Shown here: positions 9,364 to 23,382 of the stretch, one piece after another
How the letters are laid out: every line of letters starts with the position of its first letter
Numbering within the stretch: the first letter of the stretch is position 1
Assembly: GCA_016180585.1 (NCBI GenBank)
Contig: JACPAX010000012.1
Span: forward strand, 1 to 38,734
Source of the DNA: Candidatus Omnitrophota bacterium
GTDB taxonomy: Bacteria > Omnitrophota > Gorgyraeia > 2-02-FULL-51-18
Direction: 5' to 3'
Length of the DNA: 38,734 nt
The notes under the pieces: generated by a model
What the model saw: only the letters and a program-made list of their open reading frames with translations
The model's database searches: none
Told to the model about the DNA's origin: nothing
Made by a program: the position numbers and the translations under genes

Positions 9364-10462
9364 TGAAACTCCTGAGAGACCATGTCCTCAGAGAATTCTT
9401 CGGACCGTTTTTTTCCTCGCTTTTTCTTTTGCTTTTTCTATTCCTCTTGGGGCGCGGTCTTTTCCAAATGGCGGACCTTGTCTTCAATAAAAACGTCGAC
9501 ATCTTCCTCGTTTTCAGGATCCTGATTGTCTCCCTACCGTTCATGCTGATCTTCATCATCCCGATCTCGGTGCTCGCGGCCACGCTGGTGACGTTCGGCA
9601 AACTCTCCCACGACAACGAAATCACGGCGCTCAGGGCCGGCGGGGTGAGCCTCCGGCGGCTCGTCGCTCCGCTGGTCCTCACGGTCACGCTGCTGTGCCT
9701 GGTCTCGTTTATCCTCTCCGACAAGATCGCCTCGGTGAGTCATTATGCCTACCGCCGGCTTCTCACGCAGATCGGCATCGAAAATCCATCGGCGGCGCTC
9801 GACGAGGGGGTCTTCATCAAGAAATTCAAGAATTTCATCATCTTCATCTACGAAATCAACGGCAACAAGCTGAAGGGGATCCGGATCTACCAGCCGCAGG
9901 AAGGAAAACCGGTGCGGACCATCATCGCCTCCAAGGGGGAGCTCCTCTCCATCCCCGAGAAAAACGTGATCAAGCTCAAGCTCATTCACGGGACCAGCGA
10001 CGAGCCAGACCCCAAGGACCCGTCGAAGCTCTACAAGCTGAACTTCAAGACCTACGACCTCCCGCTCAACCTCGCGGGCCTCAAAGAGGCCGCGGAACTG
10101 GAGAAAAAACCGAAGGACATGTCGATTAAGGAGCTGCGGGGCGAGATCGCCAGGCTGACCGCCTCGGGGATCCAGGGGACCCAGACCCTTTCCGCCGAGA
10201 TCCACAATAAAATCGCGCTGTCGCTCTCGGGGCTTGTGTTTCTTCTCGTCGGCGTCCCGCTCGGCATCATGGTGCGCCGCGGCGACCGTTCGGTCAGCCT
10301 GGGGATAAGCCTCGCGCTGATGACGCTCTACTGGGTGCTTCTCATCGGGGGCAAGGCCGTGGCGCAGAAAGGGCTGGCCCCGCCGTTCCTCTGTCTGCAG
10401 TTTTCAAACTTCGTCCTCGCCGGATTCGGCCTCTTCTTTTTAAGAAAGCTCGCCCAACACTG

Positions 10463-10463
<1 letters not shown>
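9363..10463 (+). CDS. lptF: LPS export ABC transporter permease LptF
   Basis: MKLLRDHVLREFFGPFFSS...; YjgP/YjgQ fold, GKLSHDNEITALRAGGVSLRRL; ATG at 9363 overlaps comF TGA (ORF track start 9294 is upstream of the likely start). Confidence 0.88.
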
Positions 10464-13954
<3,491 letters not shown>

Positions 13955-13958
<4 letters not shown>

Positions 13959-14716
13959 GGGTTCCTCTTGTTGGCTTCTTCCAAGGCTTGAAAATCCCCG
14001 ATATCATACCACATCCCCCGGAATAGAAAAGAACGAATCTCGACGCCTTTTTCGAAAAGCCACCGGATATAAAAACCGGGGGCGTCCTGAGCGCCGGGAG
14101 ACGCCAGATACTCGTCAAGACGCGCGAGGGCCTTCGCAGGGAGAAAGTAAATCCCCATGCCGATCAGGCTTGACCTCGGGTGTTCGGGCTTTTCCTCCAT
14201 GCCGGTCACCCGGAACGTCTGGTCGACTTCCACGACGCCGAATTTTTTGGCCGCAAGCGACCGGTCGCCGATATCGTGAAGGCCGATGCACACCGAGTCT
14301 TTCGCCTTCAGTGAAAAATCCATAAAATCCCGCAGCCCCTCCTCAAACAAATTATCGCTGGCGAGCATGAGAATATCGGTCCGGAGGTTCGCCTCGCGCG
14401 CCGCGAATCTCAAATCGCCGGCCGCGCCAAGCCTCGTCTCGTTGGACACGCTCCCGTCATTGAGCACCCGGACCGTCGCGCCCTCCGCCCAGGCGTCCCT
14501 TCGAGACGCGGCGGAGCGGCTCCACGACTCCAGCTGCCCGTAAAACCTGGCATTGGTGACGATGAGGATCTCGTCAATCTCGCGAAGCGGGGCCAATTTT
14601 TCGCAAAGCGATTCCAAAATGGCCTTGCCGCGGACCTGGAGCAGGCATTTGGGGATATTCAGCGTCAGCGGGTACAGACGCGTCGCGTACCCGGCGGCAA
14701 GAATCACGGCCTTCAT
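13955..14716 (-). CDS. Sugar-phosphate nucleotidyltransferase family protein
   Basis: 253 aa; [38 protein letters not shown]_transferase signature. Confidence 0.85.
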
Positions 14717-16461
14717 TTTTTGGACTGGGAATCGCGGGCGATTTGCTGGTACTTCATCTTGAGGAAATTCACGACCTCCTCCCCGGTGCGGAGCGTCATC
14801 ACATACTGGGTGACCTGTTGGGCCTCTTCATGGCTCATCGAGCGGATGATCTTCTTGATCTCGGGGATCATCACCGGCGACGTCGAGATCTCGTCCAGCC
14901 CGAGGCCCAGCAACACCGGCGTCAGCGCCGGATCGCCCGCCATCTCTCCGCAGATCCCGACCCAAATGTTGTTGGCGTGGCCCGTCTCGACGACGGTTTT
15001 AAGCAGGCGCAGCACCGCCGGATGGGCCGGTTCATAGAGGTAGGCGATTTTTTCATTGATGCGGTCCACCGCGATCGAGTACTGGATGAGGTCATTGGTG
15101 CCGATGCTGAAAAAATCCACCTCGGGCGCGAGGATGTCGCAGGTCAGCGCCGCCGACGGGATTTCGATCATCGCGCCCACCTCGGTATTTTCGTCAAAGC
15201 GGATTTTTCTGGCGGAGAGCTCGTTTTTGGCCTGTTGCAAAAGCTTGTTGGCCTCCCTCAACTCGCCCACGCCGGAGATCATCGGGTACATGAGCCGCAG
15301 TTTGCCATGGGCGCTCGCCCGCAGAATCGCGCGAAGCTGGATCTTGAAAATCTCGGGGCTTGCCAGACAAAATCGTATCGCGCGCCAGCCCAGAAACGGG
15401 TTCATCTCATGGGGCATCTCCAGATGCGACAAAAATTTGTCCCCGCCGAGATCAAAGGTCCTGATGATCACGGGCTTCGGCGCCATCTCCGTCACGACCC
15501 CCTTGTAGGCCTGGTACTGCTCCTCCTCGCTCGGTAAATCCGGCCGGTTCATATAAAGAAATTCGGTGCGGTAGAGCCCGATCCCATCGGCGCCGTGCGA
15601 GAGCACCGAGATCGTTTCCTCGGGCAACTCGATATTGGCCGCCAGCTCGATACGCCGACCGTCGGTGGTGATGCAGGCCAAATCCCTGAATTTCTTGAGA
15701 CCCTTGCTGACTTCCTGATAACGCGTCTGTTCCTGGCGGTATTTGGTCAGCTCCGCCGGCGTCGGGTTCACCACGACGACGCCCTGGCTGCCGTCGACGA
15801 CCACGGTGTCCCCGTCCTGGATCTGCCGGGTGGCCGACTCCAGTCCGACCACCGCGGGGATCTCAAGCGATTTGGCCATGATCGCCGTATGGGAAGTGCG
15901 GCCGCCGATGTCCGTCGCGAACCCGATCACGTTCTTGCGGTGCATCACCGCCGTGTCGCTCGGGGACAAATCGTAGGCGACGATGACGACCTTGTCCTTC
16001 AGATCGCTCAACGGCGCGCGCTGTTCTCCGAGGAGGTTTTTAATGACCCGCCGCCCGACGTCATTGATGTCGCTGATCCGCTCGCGCAAGTATTCGTCGT
16101 TGATTTTCATGAAGGACTCCGAATACTTCTTCAGGACCTGCGAGAAGATGTACTCGCTCGTCAGCTTCTCCTTCTTGATCCTTTCCATGACCTCTTCGAT
16201 GATCGCGCGGTCCTCGAGCACCATGAGGTGCGCGTTGAAGATGTCGGCGTGCTCCTGCCCGATCTCCTGGGAAATCTTGTCGCGGATCCCCAGGATCTCG
16301 GCGCGCGTCGTCGTGAGCGCGTCCTGGAAACGCGTGATCTCGCGGGGGATCGCCGATTCCTTGATCGTCTTCTTGGGAATCGCCCGGTCCTGGCTATCCA
16401 GGAGAAACACCCTCCCGATCGCTATCCCCGGCGAAGCGGCTATGCCGTTTAAAACGCTCAC
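14713..16461 (-). CDS. ptsI: Phosphoenolpyruvate-protein phosphotransferase (Enzyme I)
   Basis: 582 aa; GGRTSHTAIMAKSLEIPAVVG active-site His region, FDLGGDK, DFFSIGTNDLIQYSIAVDR. Confidence 0.96.
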   Translation of the reverse strand: MSVLNGIAASPGIAIGRVFLLDSQDRAIPKKTIKESAIPREITRFQDALTTTRAEILGIRDKISQEIGQEHADIFNAHLMVLEDRAIIEEVMERIKKEKLTSEYIFSQVLKKYSESFMKINDEYLRERISDINDVGRRVIKNLLGEQRAPLSDLKDKVVIVAYDLSPSDTAVMHRKNVIGFATDIGGRTSHTAIMAKSLEIPAVVGLESATRQIQDGDTVVVDGSQGVVVVNPTPAELTKYRQEQTRYQEVSKGLKKFRDLACITTDGRRIELAANIELPEETISVLSHGADGIGLYRTEFLYMNRPDLPSEEEQYQAYKGVVTEMAPKPVIIRTFDLGGDKFLSHLEMPHEMNPFLGWRAIRFCLASPEIFKIQLRAILRASAHGKLRLMYPMISGVGELREANKLLQQAKNELSARKIRFDENTEVGAMIEIPSAALTCDILAPEVDFFSIGTNDLIQYSIAVDRINEKIAYLYEPAHPAVLRLLKTVVETGHANNIWVGICGEMAGDPALTPVLLGLGLDEISTSPVMIPEIKKIIRSMSHEEAQQVTQYVMTLRTGEEVVNFLKMKYQQIARDSQSKK

Positions 16462-16745
16462 CGGCTCCTCCGATCCATGGTCTCGTCCTCGTCATGCAAC
16501 AAAAATTCCTCAAGCTCGCGCAGCGCCCGTTCCGCGTCGGCGCCGTTCACCTCGATCTCGATCACCGAGCCCCGGTTGGCGGCAAGCGTCATCAGACCCA
16601 TGATGGATTTGCCGCTGACGGTGTCCGCGCCTTTGCGGACGACGACGTCCGACTCGTATTTGTTGGCGATCTTCACAAAAAGAGACGCGGGTCTGGCGTG
16701 CAGGCCCTGGGGATTTTTTATTTTCACTTTTTTCTTAATCAGCAT
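16458..16745 (-). CDS. ptsH: HPr phosphocarrier protein
   Basis: MLIKKKVKIKNPQGLHARPASLFVKIAN...SGKSIMGLMTLAA: His-15 and Ser-46 regions. Confidence 0.94.
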   Translation of the reverse strand: MLIKKKVKIKNPQGLHARPASLFVKIANKYESDVVVRKGADTVSGKSIMGLMTLAANRGSVIEIEVNGADAERALRELEEFLLHDEDETMDRRSR

Positions 16746-18759
16746 GGGCCCTTCCCCCATCGACCTCAAGCCTCAGCTGGTGCTCGCAGGTCTGGCCGGG
16801 CAAAAGACCCAGACGCCTCTGCGAAAGCACGGAGAGCCCCTGATAGGTCCGTTCAAGCCCGTATTCGGATTCCGAGACGGTTTCCACCGGCGTCGAGAAA
16901 AAATCGGCGCCTTGCGGGGAGGACCACCTCAACGAAACCCCCCTCCAGGGGTCCCGAAGCGCCCACTCCCTGACGCCGCGGGCTTCATTCCCGCCGGCGG
17001 AAACCTCCTGTCCGATTGAAAAGTTAAACTCCACCCCGAACACGAAATCCAGCGGCCGGCGGCCGGCGTTTTTGATCCGGTAACGCGCGCGCAGAGCGGA
17101 CCCGCCGTCGGGGGTGATGGTCTTTTTCAAAATGACCGGTGTCTTGTTTCCTCCGGCATTCAAGACCGCTTTTCGTTCAAAATCCAAAGCCGGCGACCGG
17201 ACCCGAAGCCGGTACGGCCTCCCGGCAAAATCGCCGGTCTCCGCGTAAGTCAATGTCCTGAACTCCTCGGGCGAGACCTCCCGCGCAAAGAAGTGGTCCA
17301 CAAAAGAAAACCGCCTGGTCCTGTCGTAAAACAGATGCCGCTCAAGGCCCGGCTCTTTAAACCCCAAGAGATGGTGAATCGAAAGCGGCGCCTCCCCCCC
17401 GTCCGTTCCCGCGGAGACCTTGGCGGTAAGCATCCGGTGATACCCCTCGTGACGCCTGCGGACATTGCACATCAGGTTGAATCCCCCGGACAGATCGTCC
17501 AGTTCCTCGAGCGCCCCGCCGAGCGCGGGGTTGAAAAAAGAGACTATCTTTTCCTGCTCAAGCCGCCAGCGTTTCCCCGAGGAAAGCGTCTCCGTGCCCA
17601 CTTTCGCCTGGCCCGGGCCCGAGCGATGGTTTTGATGAGAGGCGAGCAGCTTTTCCGCCTGAATCAGATTTTCAAAAACCGCGGAGCGCAAATGATGGAG
17701 ATAGAGACCGCCGAACACCCCGTGCCAATACGCGCAGTTGCACTGGGCCCGGTAAAGCGCGTCCCGGGCGCTCTCCCCCAGGCCGTTTTTCAGGTATTCT
17801 TTTTCGAGACGATCGCTCAAGCTCCACATGCGGTCCCGCATGTAGCGACTCTCCGGATATTTATCGAAAAAATTATAAAAACGGCCTCCCGACCATTCCA
17901 TCATCTCGCTGTAACTGGCGTGCGGCACGCGGACGGTTTTTCTCGGCTTGAAATCCCTGCGAAACCGGTCAAAGGTGTAAAGGCGTATTCCCGGGTCCTT
18001 CTCGAGACAGCCAAACCACCGGTCAAGCCAGCCGTGTGGGTACACCCAACTCCAGGTCCCCGGCCACAGGCCGAACTTCTCCAAGTCATCGGCGAAAACG
18101 AGGACCTCTTGGGGCGACGCGTTCGCCTGACGAACGTAAGCGGCCGTTTCCTCCGGTTCCTTAAACGGAATGAGATAGCGCAGCTCTTTCATCGACGCGA
18201 ACAAATCCACCGCCGGTCCCAGCGCTCCTCCCCCCGTCCGGAAATAGCCGGTCACCGGCGGGCGCACACGGGCCTTCTCGAGATGGAAATCGTCCACGAC
18301 CGTGTATTCGACGCGGGCCCTCTTAAGAAGCCCCGGCAGATGCGGGTCCCAGACGCGCTCGGTCAACCATGCCCCGCGGGGGTACTCGCCGCAGAAGCCT
18401 TTGATCTTTTGCCTCATTTTCTCGATCTGACCGAGCAGATCACGCGGCGGGATGGCGCCGTAAATAGGCTCGTAGTACGCGCCGCCCAGAAACTCGACCT
18501 GGCCGCGCCGGGACAGGCGCTGTGTCAATTCGATGAATCGGGGTTTTGTTTTCTCGAGCCAGTCGATCAGGCTTCCGGAAAAATGGCAGACGACGGGAAC
18601 GGCGGGGTGCTTTTCCAAAACTTCAAAGAAGGGGCGGTAGGATTTCTCGAAGGCTTCTTCGAACACATGCTCGAAGTTGCCTATAGGCTGATGCGCGTGA
18701 ACGCAGAGAATCAGGCTTCTAGCGGAGCCTCGCATGCAGGGCTCTTTTTTTTCTCTCAT
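16735..18759 (-). CDS. Glycoside hydrolase family 57 (4-alpha-glucanotransferase/alpha-amylase-like)
   Basis: CVHAHQPIGNFEHVFEEAFEKSYRPF, GAYYEPIYGAIP, WLTERVW (nucleophile region), VFADDLEKFGLWP; C-terminal beta domain. Start may be Met near 18735. Confidence 0.9.
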   Translation of the reverse strand: MREKKEPCMRGSARSLILCVHAHQPIGNFEHVFEEAFEKSYRPFFEVLEKHPAVPVVCHFSGSLIDWLEKTKPRFIELTQRLSRRGQVEFLGGAYYEPIYGAIPPRDLLGQIEKMRQKIKGFCGEYPRGAWLTERVWDPHLPGLLKRARVEYTVVDDFHLEKARVRPPVTGYFRTGGGALGPAVDLFASMKELRYLIPFKEPEETAAYVRQANASPQEVLVFADDLEKFGLWPGTWSWVYPHGWLDRWFGCLEKDPGIRLYTFDRFRRDFKPRKTVRVPHASYSEMMEWSGGRFYNFFDKYPESRYMRDRMWSLSDRLEKEYLKNGLGESARDALYRAQCNCAYWHGVFGGLYLHHLRSAVFENLIQAEKLLASHQNHRSGPGQAKVGTETLSSGKRWRLEQEKIVSFFNPALGGALEELDDLSGGFNLMCNVRRRHEGYHRMLTAKVSAGTDGGEAPLSIHHLLGFKEPGLERHLFYDRTRRFSFVDHFFAREVSPEEFRTLTYAETGDFAGRPYRLRVRSPALDFERKAVLNAGGNKTPVILKKTITPDGGSALRARYRIKNAGRRPLDFVFGVEFNFSIGQEVSAGGNEARGVREWALRDPWRGVSLRWSSPQGADFFSTPVETVSESEYGLERTYQGLSVLSQRRLGLLPGQTCEHQLRLEVDGGRAHAD

Positions 18760-19987
18760 CCATGACGGCTGTTTTCTTCCAAGCGCTCACAACCTCGGCG
18801 ACGGCCTTGGACACCCGCCGTGGGTTATGGCGGACCGTCTCGATACAATTCACGATATTCGACTCGACAACCGTATAACCCAGACTCCGTATCCTGGAGA
18901 CGTCCATGACGACGGGGAGCGCTCCTTCGCCCGCGTATTTTTTCAGAAGGTTCTGCGGAATGGACCCCGTATTGACGAGGACGTGGCTGAGCGCCTCCGG
19001 CCGCGTGTGTTCGATGATCGCGTTGACGTGGTCAAATGCGCTCAAGTGGTCGCTCTCGTGCGGCTGGGTCATCACGTTGCAGACGTAGATCTTGGGGGCG
19101 CTGGACCGCGCAAGCGCCTCGGCGATCCCGTCGATCAGGAGATTCGGCAAAATGCTCGTGTAGAGACTGCCGGGACCGATGACAATGGCGTCCGCGCCCT
19201 CAATGGCCTCCAGCGCGTCCTCGGTCGCGGCGCAGGAAGAGGGCTTGAGATACAGCCGCCGGATGGGGCTGGCCACTTTCGATATGTTGCTTTCCCCTTC
19301 GGTCTGCGTCCCGTCGCTGTGCTCGGCGACAAGCGTCACTTTCTTCAGGGTCGAGGGAATCACGCGGCCGCGGATCGCCAGGATCTTGCTGGACTCCCGG
19401 ATCGCCTTTTCAAAATCTCCCGTCACTTTGAGCATCGCGAGAATGAAGAGGTTCCCGAAATTGTGGCCCTCGAGCTCCCCCGCCTCCTGAAACCGGAATT
19501 GAAAAAGATCGCTCATCATCGGCTCGGCGTCGGCCAACGCCACCAGACAGTTGCGGATGTCGCCCGGAGGAGGCATGTTGAACTGGCTTCTCAGGCGCCC
19601 GGAGGACCCGCCGTCATCGGCGACCGTGACCACCGCCGTGATGTTAGAGGTAAATTCCTTCAGGCCATGCAACAGCACCGAAAGACCCGATCCGCCCCCG
19701 ACCGCGACGATCTTTGGGCCGCGCTCCAGATGCCTTTTCTGGTACATGATATTCACCAGCTCGTTCTCTCTCTGCGGCAGCAACACCGTCACGACGGACT
19801 TGATGATTTTGCGGATGCTGACGGCGACAAGCGCCGCCCCGGTCAGGACCACAAGACTGCCGCTCGTTTTCTGGACCTCGGTGATCGTGAGCACAAAACC
19901 CATCGAGCACAGAATGACCCCGAAACAGCACAAAAATACCCAGCGCTTGACACGCATGCCCGGGTAGAGCCATTTGAACATCCCCAT
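18719..19987 (-). CDS. yvcK: YvcK/CofD-like gluconeogenesis factor with N-terminal TM segments
   Basis: KIVAVGGGSGLSVLLHGLKEFTSNITAVVTVADDGGSSGRLRSQFNMPPPGDIRNCLVALAD; VIGPGSLYTSILPNLLIDGI. Confidence 0.93.
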   Translation of the reverse strand: MGMFKWLYPGMRVKRWVFLCCFGVILCSMGFVLTITEVQKTSGSLVVLTGAALVAVSIRKIIKSVVTVLLPQRENELVNIMYQKRHLERGPKIVAVGGGSGLSVLLHGLKEFTSNITAVVTVADDGGSSGRLRSQFNMPPPGDIRNCLVALADAEPMMSDLFQFRFQEAGELEGHNFGNLFILAMLKVTGDFEKAIRESSKILAIRGRVIPSTLKKVTLVAEHSDGTQTEGESNISKVASPIRRLYLKPSSCAATEDALEAIEGADAIVIGPGSLYTSILPNLLIDGIAEALARSSAPKIYVCNVMTQPHESDHLSAFDHVNAIIEHTRPEALSHVLVNTGSIPQNLLKKYAGEGALPVVMDVSRIRSLGYTVVESNIVNCIETVRHNPRRVSKAVAEVVSAWKKTAVMDERKKRALHARLR

Positions 19988-20010
19988 GGTCTTGCTTTCC
20001 TAAGAAAATT

Positions 20011-20475
20011 TCAGGGCTTCTTTGCGTCTTCTTCGCGAATCAACTTGAGAATGGCTTTTTCGTCGGTCATCTGCTTCAGGGTCTCTCTAAAAAATTTGTC
20101 TTTCAGGAGACGCGAGATACGGGCCAGGCCCTTCAGATGCGGGCCGGCGGAGTCTTCGGGGGCGACCAAAAGGAAAAAAATGTAAACCGGCTCGCCGTCC
20201 AACGCGTCAAAGTTCACGCCCTGGTGGCAAATGCCGAACGCCGCGACCAGGCGCTTGATCGTATTGGTCTTGCCGTGGGGAATTCCGACACCCTGGCCGA
20301 TCCCGGTGCTCCCCAGGCTCTCTCGGTTGATCAGGACCTTGACGAGCTCCTCCTTGTTCTTGATGCCTTCCGCCTTGGTCAGAAGATCCACGAGTTCCCG
20401 GATCACCCCTTCTTTGGTGGTGGCCTTGATGTCGGCGGAGACGGCCTTTTCGTTCAGAAATTCCACAATCTTCAT
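20011..20475 (-). CDS. ptsN: PTS EIIA domain protein (fructose/nitrogen type, PtsN-like)
   Basis: STGIGQGVGIPHGKTNTIKRLVAAFGI...VNFDALDGEPVYIFFLLVAPEDSAGPHLKGLARISRLLKD. Confidence 0.9.
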   Translation of the reverse strand: MKIVEFLNEKAVSADIKATTKEGVIRELVDLLTKAEGIKNKEELVKVLINRESLGSTGIGQGVGIPHGKTNTIKRLVAAFGICHQGVNFDALDGEPVYIFFLLVAPEDSAGPHLKGLARISRLLKDKFFRETLKQMTDEKAILKLIREEDAKKP

Positions 20476-20519
20476 GAAAGACTCCTATGTAGATGCGCCG
20501 GTTGCGACAAAAAATCTGG

Positions 20520-20653
<134 letters not shown>

Positions 20654-20693
20654 GAAAAAAAATCCTTTCTCCGAAATGCACCTTGAAAACTGG

Positions 20694-20765
<72 letters not shown>

Positions 20766-20772
20766 TGGAAAT

Positions 20773-21027
20773 TTAATTCCCATTTAAAACATCTCTATAC
20801 TGAAGCCTTAGTAATCTGCAACCTTCTGTCGTTTTTAAAAACTTTTCTCTCCTCAGAGCATCTGATTTCAAAAAATACGCCTCATGACCCAAAACTATAA
20901 ACGGACGATAATTTTTTGTGGATTCGACCTTGCCACATTCATGCTCACGAATTCGCCTATCTAAGTCGTCGGTGACCCCTTTGTAAACATCCCCATTCGA
21001 TAGTTTTAAGAAATACACATAGGTCAT
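20773..21027 (-). CDS. Small GIY-YIG nuclease-domain protein
   Basis: 84 aa; MTYVYFLKLSNGDVYKGVTDDLDRRIREHECGKVESTKNYRPFIVLGHEAYFLKSDALRREKFLKT: YVYFL...VYKG (GIY-YIG positions), conserved Arg and Glu; UPF0213/excinuclease-C-like small ORF. Confidence 0.88.
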   Translation of the reverse strand: MTYVYFLKLSNGDVYKGVTDDLDRRIREHECGKVESTKNYRPFIVLGHEAYFLKSDALRREKFLKTTEGCRLLRLQYRDVLNGN

Positions 21028-21035
21028 GGTGTTTG

Positions 21036-21141
<106 letters not shown>

Positions 21142-21156
21142 AAAATTCTTCAAAAC

Positions 21157-21238
21157 TGGGCGGAAGAGGATTTGAACCTCTATGGGTTTCCCCACGAGCT
21201 CCTAAGGCTCGCGCGTCTGCCGGTTCCGCCATCCGCCC
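21157..21238 (-). tRNA. tRNA-Leu(TAG)
   Basis: GGGCGGATGGCGGAACCGGCAGACGCGCGAGCCTTAGGAGCTCGTGGGGAAACCCATAGAGGTTCAAATCCTCTTCCGCCCA; long variable arm, anticodon loop CTTAGGA. Confidence 0.94.
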
Positions 21239-21272
21239 ATGAAAAATTTTGAAGCAAAATTTTTCATGGGCG
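21234..21272. repeat. Perfect 17-bp inverted repeat overlapping the 5' end of tRNA-Leu
   Basis: CGCCCATGAAAAATTTT-GAAGC-AAAATTTTTCATGGGCG. Confidence 0.85.
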
Positions 21273-21297
21273 TCCGCCAACGCTCCGGTGGCGGACA
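21272..21297. repeat. Hairpin GTCCGCCA...TGGCGGAC
   Basis: gtccgccaacgctccggtggcggac directly abutting the preceding inverted repeat. Confidence 0.65.
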
Positions 21298-21309
21298 CCC
21301 CATTTCTCA

Positions 21310-21382
<73 letters not shown>

Positions 21383-21514
21383 TAATCTTTTCTGCGTCGA
21401 TCCGGACTTTCCGGCCGAGGTCAAAAATCCCCACGCAAACATGATGGATGATTGAGGCCCAAATCAGGAGCTGTATTGTAACGAAAAATGCGCCCCAAGA
21501 CAAACAAAGAAGAG

Positions 21515-21588
21515 CGTGCCCGGCAGGAATTGAACCTGCAACCTTTAGCTCCGGAGGCTAACGCTCTATCCAATTGAGCTACGGGCAC
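21515..21588 (-). tRNA. tRNA-Arg(CCG)
   Basis: GTGCCCGTAGCTCAATTGGATAGAGCGTTAGCCTCCGGAGCTAAAGGTTGCAGGTTCAATTCCTGCCGGGCACG; anticodon loop CTCCGGA. Confidence 0.95.
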
Positions 21589-21594
21589 AAATAT

Positions 21595-23382
21595 TTATTT
21601 TCCCCCTTCGAGGCGGCGGAGCAAGGCGTGATGTTCTTCCAGGATCTCGGCGGGCAGCGCCTCCCCGACCGAACGGAGAAACTCGCTCTGGCTGATGACT
21701 TCATCGACCCATTCCTTCTTGTCCACGCGCAAAAGCTCGCGCTCCAGCGTTTCTTCGGAGACCCCCGTTCCCCCCAGATCGATGGAGCGGGCGGCCGGCA
21801 GATAGCCGATCGCGCTCTCCACCGCTCCGGCCGTCCCCTTGGCGCGTTCGATGACCCATCGCAGCACTCTCAGGTTCTCGCCGAAGCCGGGCCACAAAAA
21901 CTTTCCGTGCGAATCCATCCGGAACCAGTTCACGTGGAAAATCAGCGGCGGATGCTTGATCTTTTTCCCCATCGCGAGCCAATGCCCGAAATAATCGCCG
22001 ACGTGATAGCCGCAAAACGGCAGCATCGCCATCGGGTCGCGCCGCACGACGCCGACCTTGCCGGTCGCCGCGGAGGTCGTCTCGGAAGACATCGTCGCCC
22101 CCAGGTAAACGCCGTGCCGCCAGTTGAAGGACTGATACACCAGAGGCTCCGTCGTCGCGCGCCGGCCGCCGAAGACAATCGCGCTGATCGGCACCCCCTG
22201 CGGATTCTCCCATTCGGGCGAAATGGAAGGGCACTGGGACGCCGGCGCCGTAAACCGGCTGTTGGGATGAGCGCCTTTCGTGCCCGAATCCGGAGTCCAT
22301 TTCTTGCCGAGCCAGTCGATGCCCTCCGTCGGCGGTTCGCCGTCCATTCCCTCCCACCAGACCGTGCCGTCGGGTCTCTTGAGGACGTTCGTAAAAATCG
22401 TGTTCCTCCGGATCGTCGCCATCGCGTTGGGATTGGTCTTGGAATTCGTGCCGGGGGCCACGCCGAAAAACCCGGCCTCGGGATTGACGGCCCACAGGCG
22501 GCCGTCGTCCCCCACGCGGAGCCAGGCGATGTCATCGCCGACCGTCCACACCCTGTAGCCGGCCATGGATGGGGGGGGCGTGAGCATCGCCAGATTCGTC
22601 TTGCCGCACTGGCTCGGAAAAGCGCCGGCCACGTAGGCGATCTCCCCCTCGGGGTTCTCGATCCCCACAATCATCATGTGCTCGGCAAGCCACCCCTCCT
22701 TCCTCCCCAACCAGGAGGCGATGCGGAGCGCCAGGCACTTTTTCCCCAAAAGCACATTGCCGCCGTAATTGGAGCCGACGCTCCAGATCGTGTTGTCTTC
22801 CGGAAAATGGCAGATCATCCGGCGGGCCGGATCCAGATCCGCCTTGCTATGCACGCCGCGCGTGAAATTCGGGGAATCCCCCAGCTCTTTGAGCGCCACG
22901 CTTCCCATCCGGGCCATGATGCGCATATTGAGGACCACGTAGACGCTGTCGGTGAGCTCGACGCCTATTTTATTGAAAGACGAACCGGGAATCCCCATGA
23001 CAAACGGCACGACATACAGGGTCCTCCCGCGCATGGATCCTTTGAGAATGCCGCCGGCTTTCTCGTAGGCCTCCCGGGGATCCATCCAGTGGTTGGTCGG
23101 TCCCGCGTCTTTTTTGTCGCGGGTGCAGATGTAGGTCAGATGCTCCACACGCGCCACGTCATGCGCCGCGCTCCGGCCGTAAAGACAGCCGGGGAGCTTT
23201 TGCGGATCGAGGGCCTCGACTTCGCCGCACTCGACCGCCAGCTCCGTCAGGCGCTTTCTCTCGGCCTCGGAGCCGTCGCACCACTGCACGGCTTCCGCGC
23301 CGCAAAGCCGCGCGATCTCCTCTATCCAGGAGATCAGGTGGGTATTTTTCGTTGGGGGTTTTTGGGGCATTATTTTAAGCAT
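21595..23382 (-). CDS. pckG: Phosphoenolpyruvate carboxykinase (GTP)
   Basis: FPSQCGKTNLAMLTPP (kinase-1a), GDDIAWLRVGDDGRLWAVNPEAGFFGVAPGTNSKTNPNAM, PMAMLPFCGYHVGDYFGHWL. Start MLKIMPQ or MPQ at 23382/23370. Confidence 0.96.
   Translation of the reverse strand: MLKIMPQKPPTKNTHLISWIEEIARLCGAEAVQWCDGSEAERKRLTELAVECGEVEALDPQKLPGCLYGRSAAHDVARVEHLTYICTRDKKDAGPTNHWMDPREAYEKAGGILKGSMRGRTLYVVPFVMGIPGSSFNKIGVELTDSVYVVLNMRIMARMGSVALKELGDSPNFTRGVHSKADLDPARRMICHFPEDNTIWSVGSNYGGNVLLGKKCLALRIASWLGRKEGWLAEHMMIVGIENPEGEIAYVAGAFPSQCGKTNLAMLTPPPSMAGYRVWTVGDDIAWLRVGDDGRLWAVNPEAGFFGVAPGTNSKTNPNAMATIRRNTIFTNVLKRPDGTVWWEGMDGEPPTEGIDWLGKKWTPDSGTKGAHPNSRFTAPASQCPSISPEWENPQGVPISAIVFGGRRATTEPLVYQSFNWRHGVYLGATMSSETTSAATGKVGVVRRDPMAMLPFCGYHVGDYFGHWLAMGKKIKHPPLIFHVNWFRMDSHGKFLWPGFGENLRVLRWVIERAKGTAGAVESAIGYLPAARSIDLGGTGVSEETLERELLRVDKKEWVDEVISQSEFLRSVGEALPAEILEEHHALLRRLEGGK

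Noticed and set aside
17293-18765. 490-aa plus-strand ORF opposite the GH57 gene
   Set aside because: Antisense composition artefact.
18734-20185. 483-aa plus-strand ORF opposite yvcK/ptsN
   Set aside because: Antisense composition artefact crossing a gene boundary.
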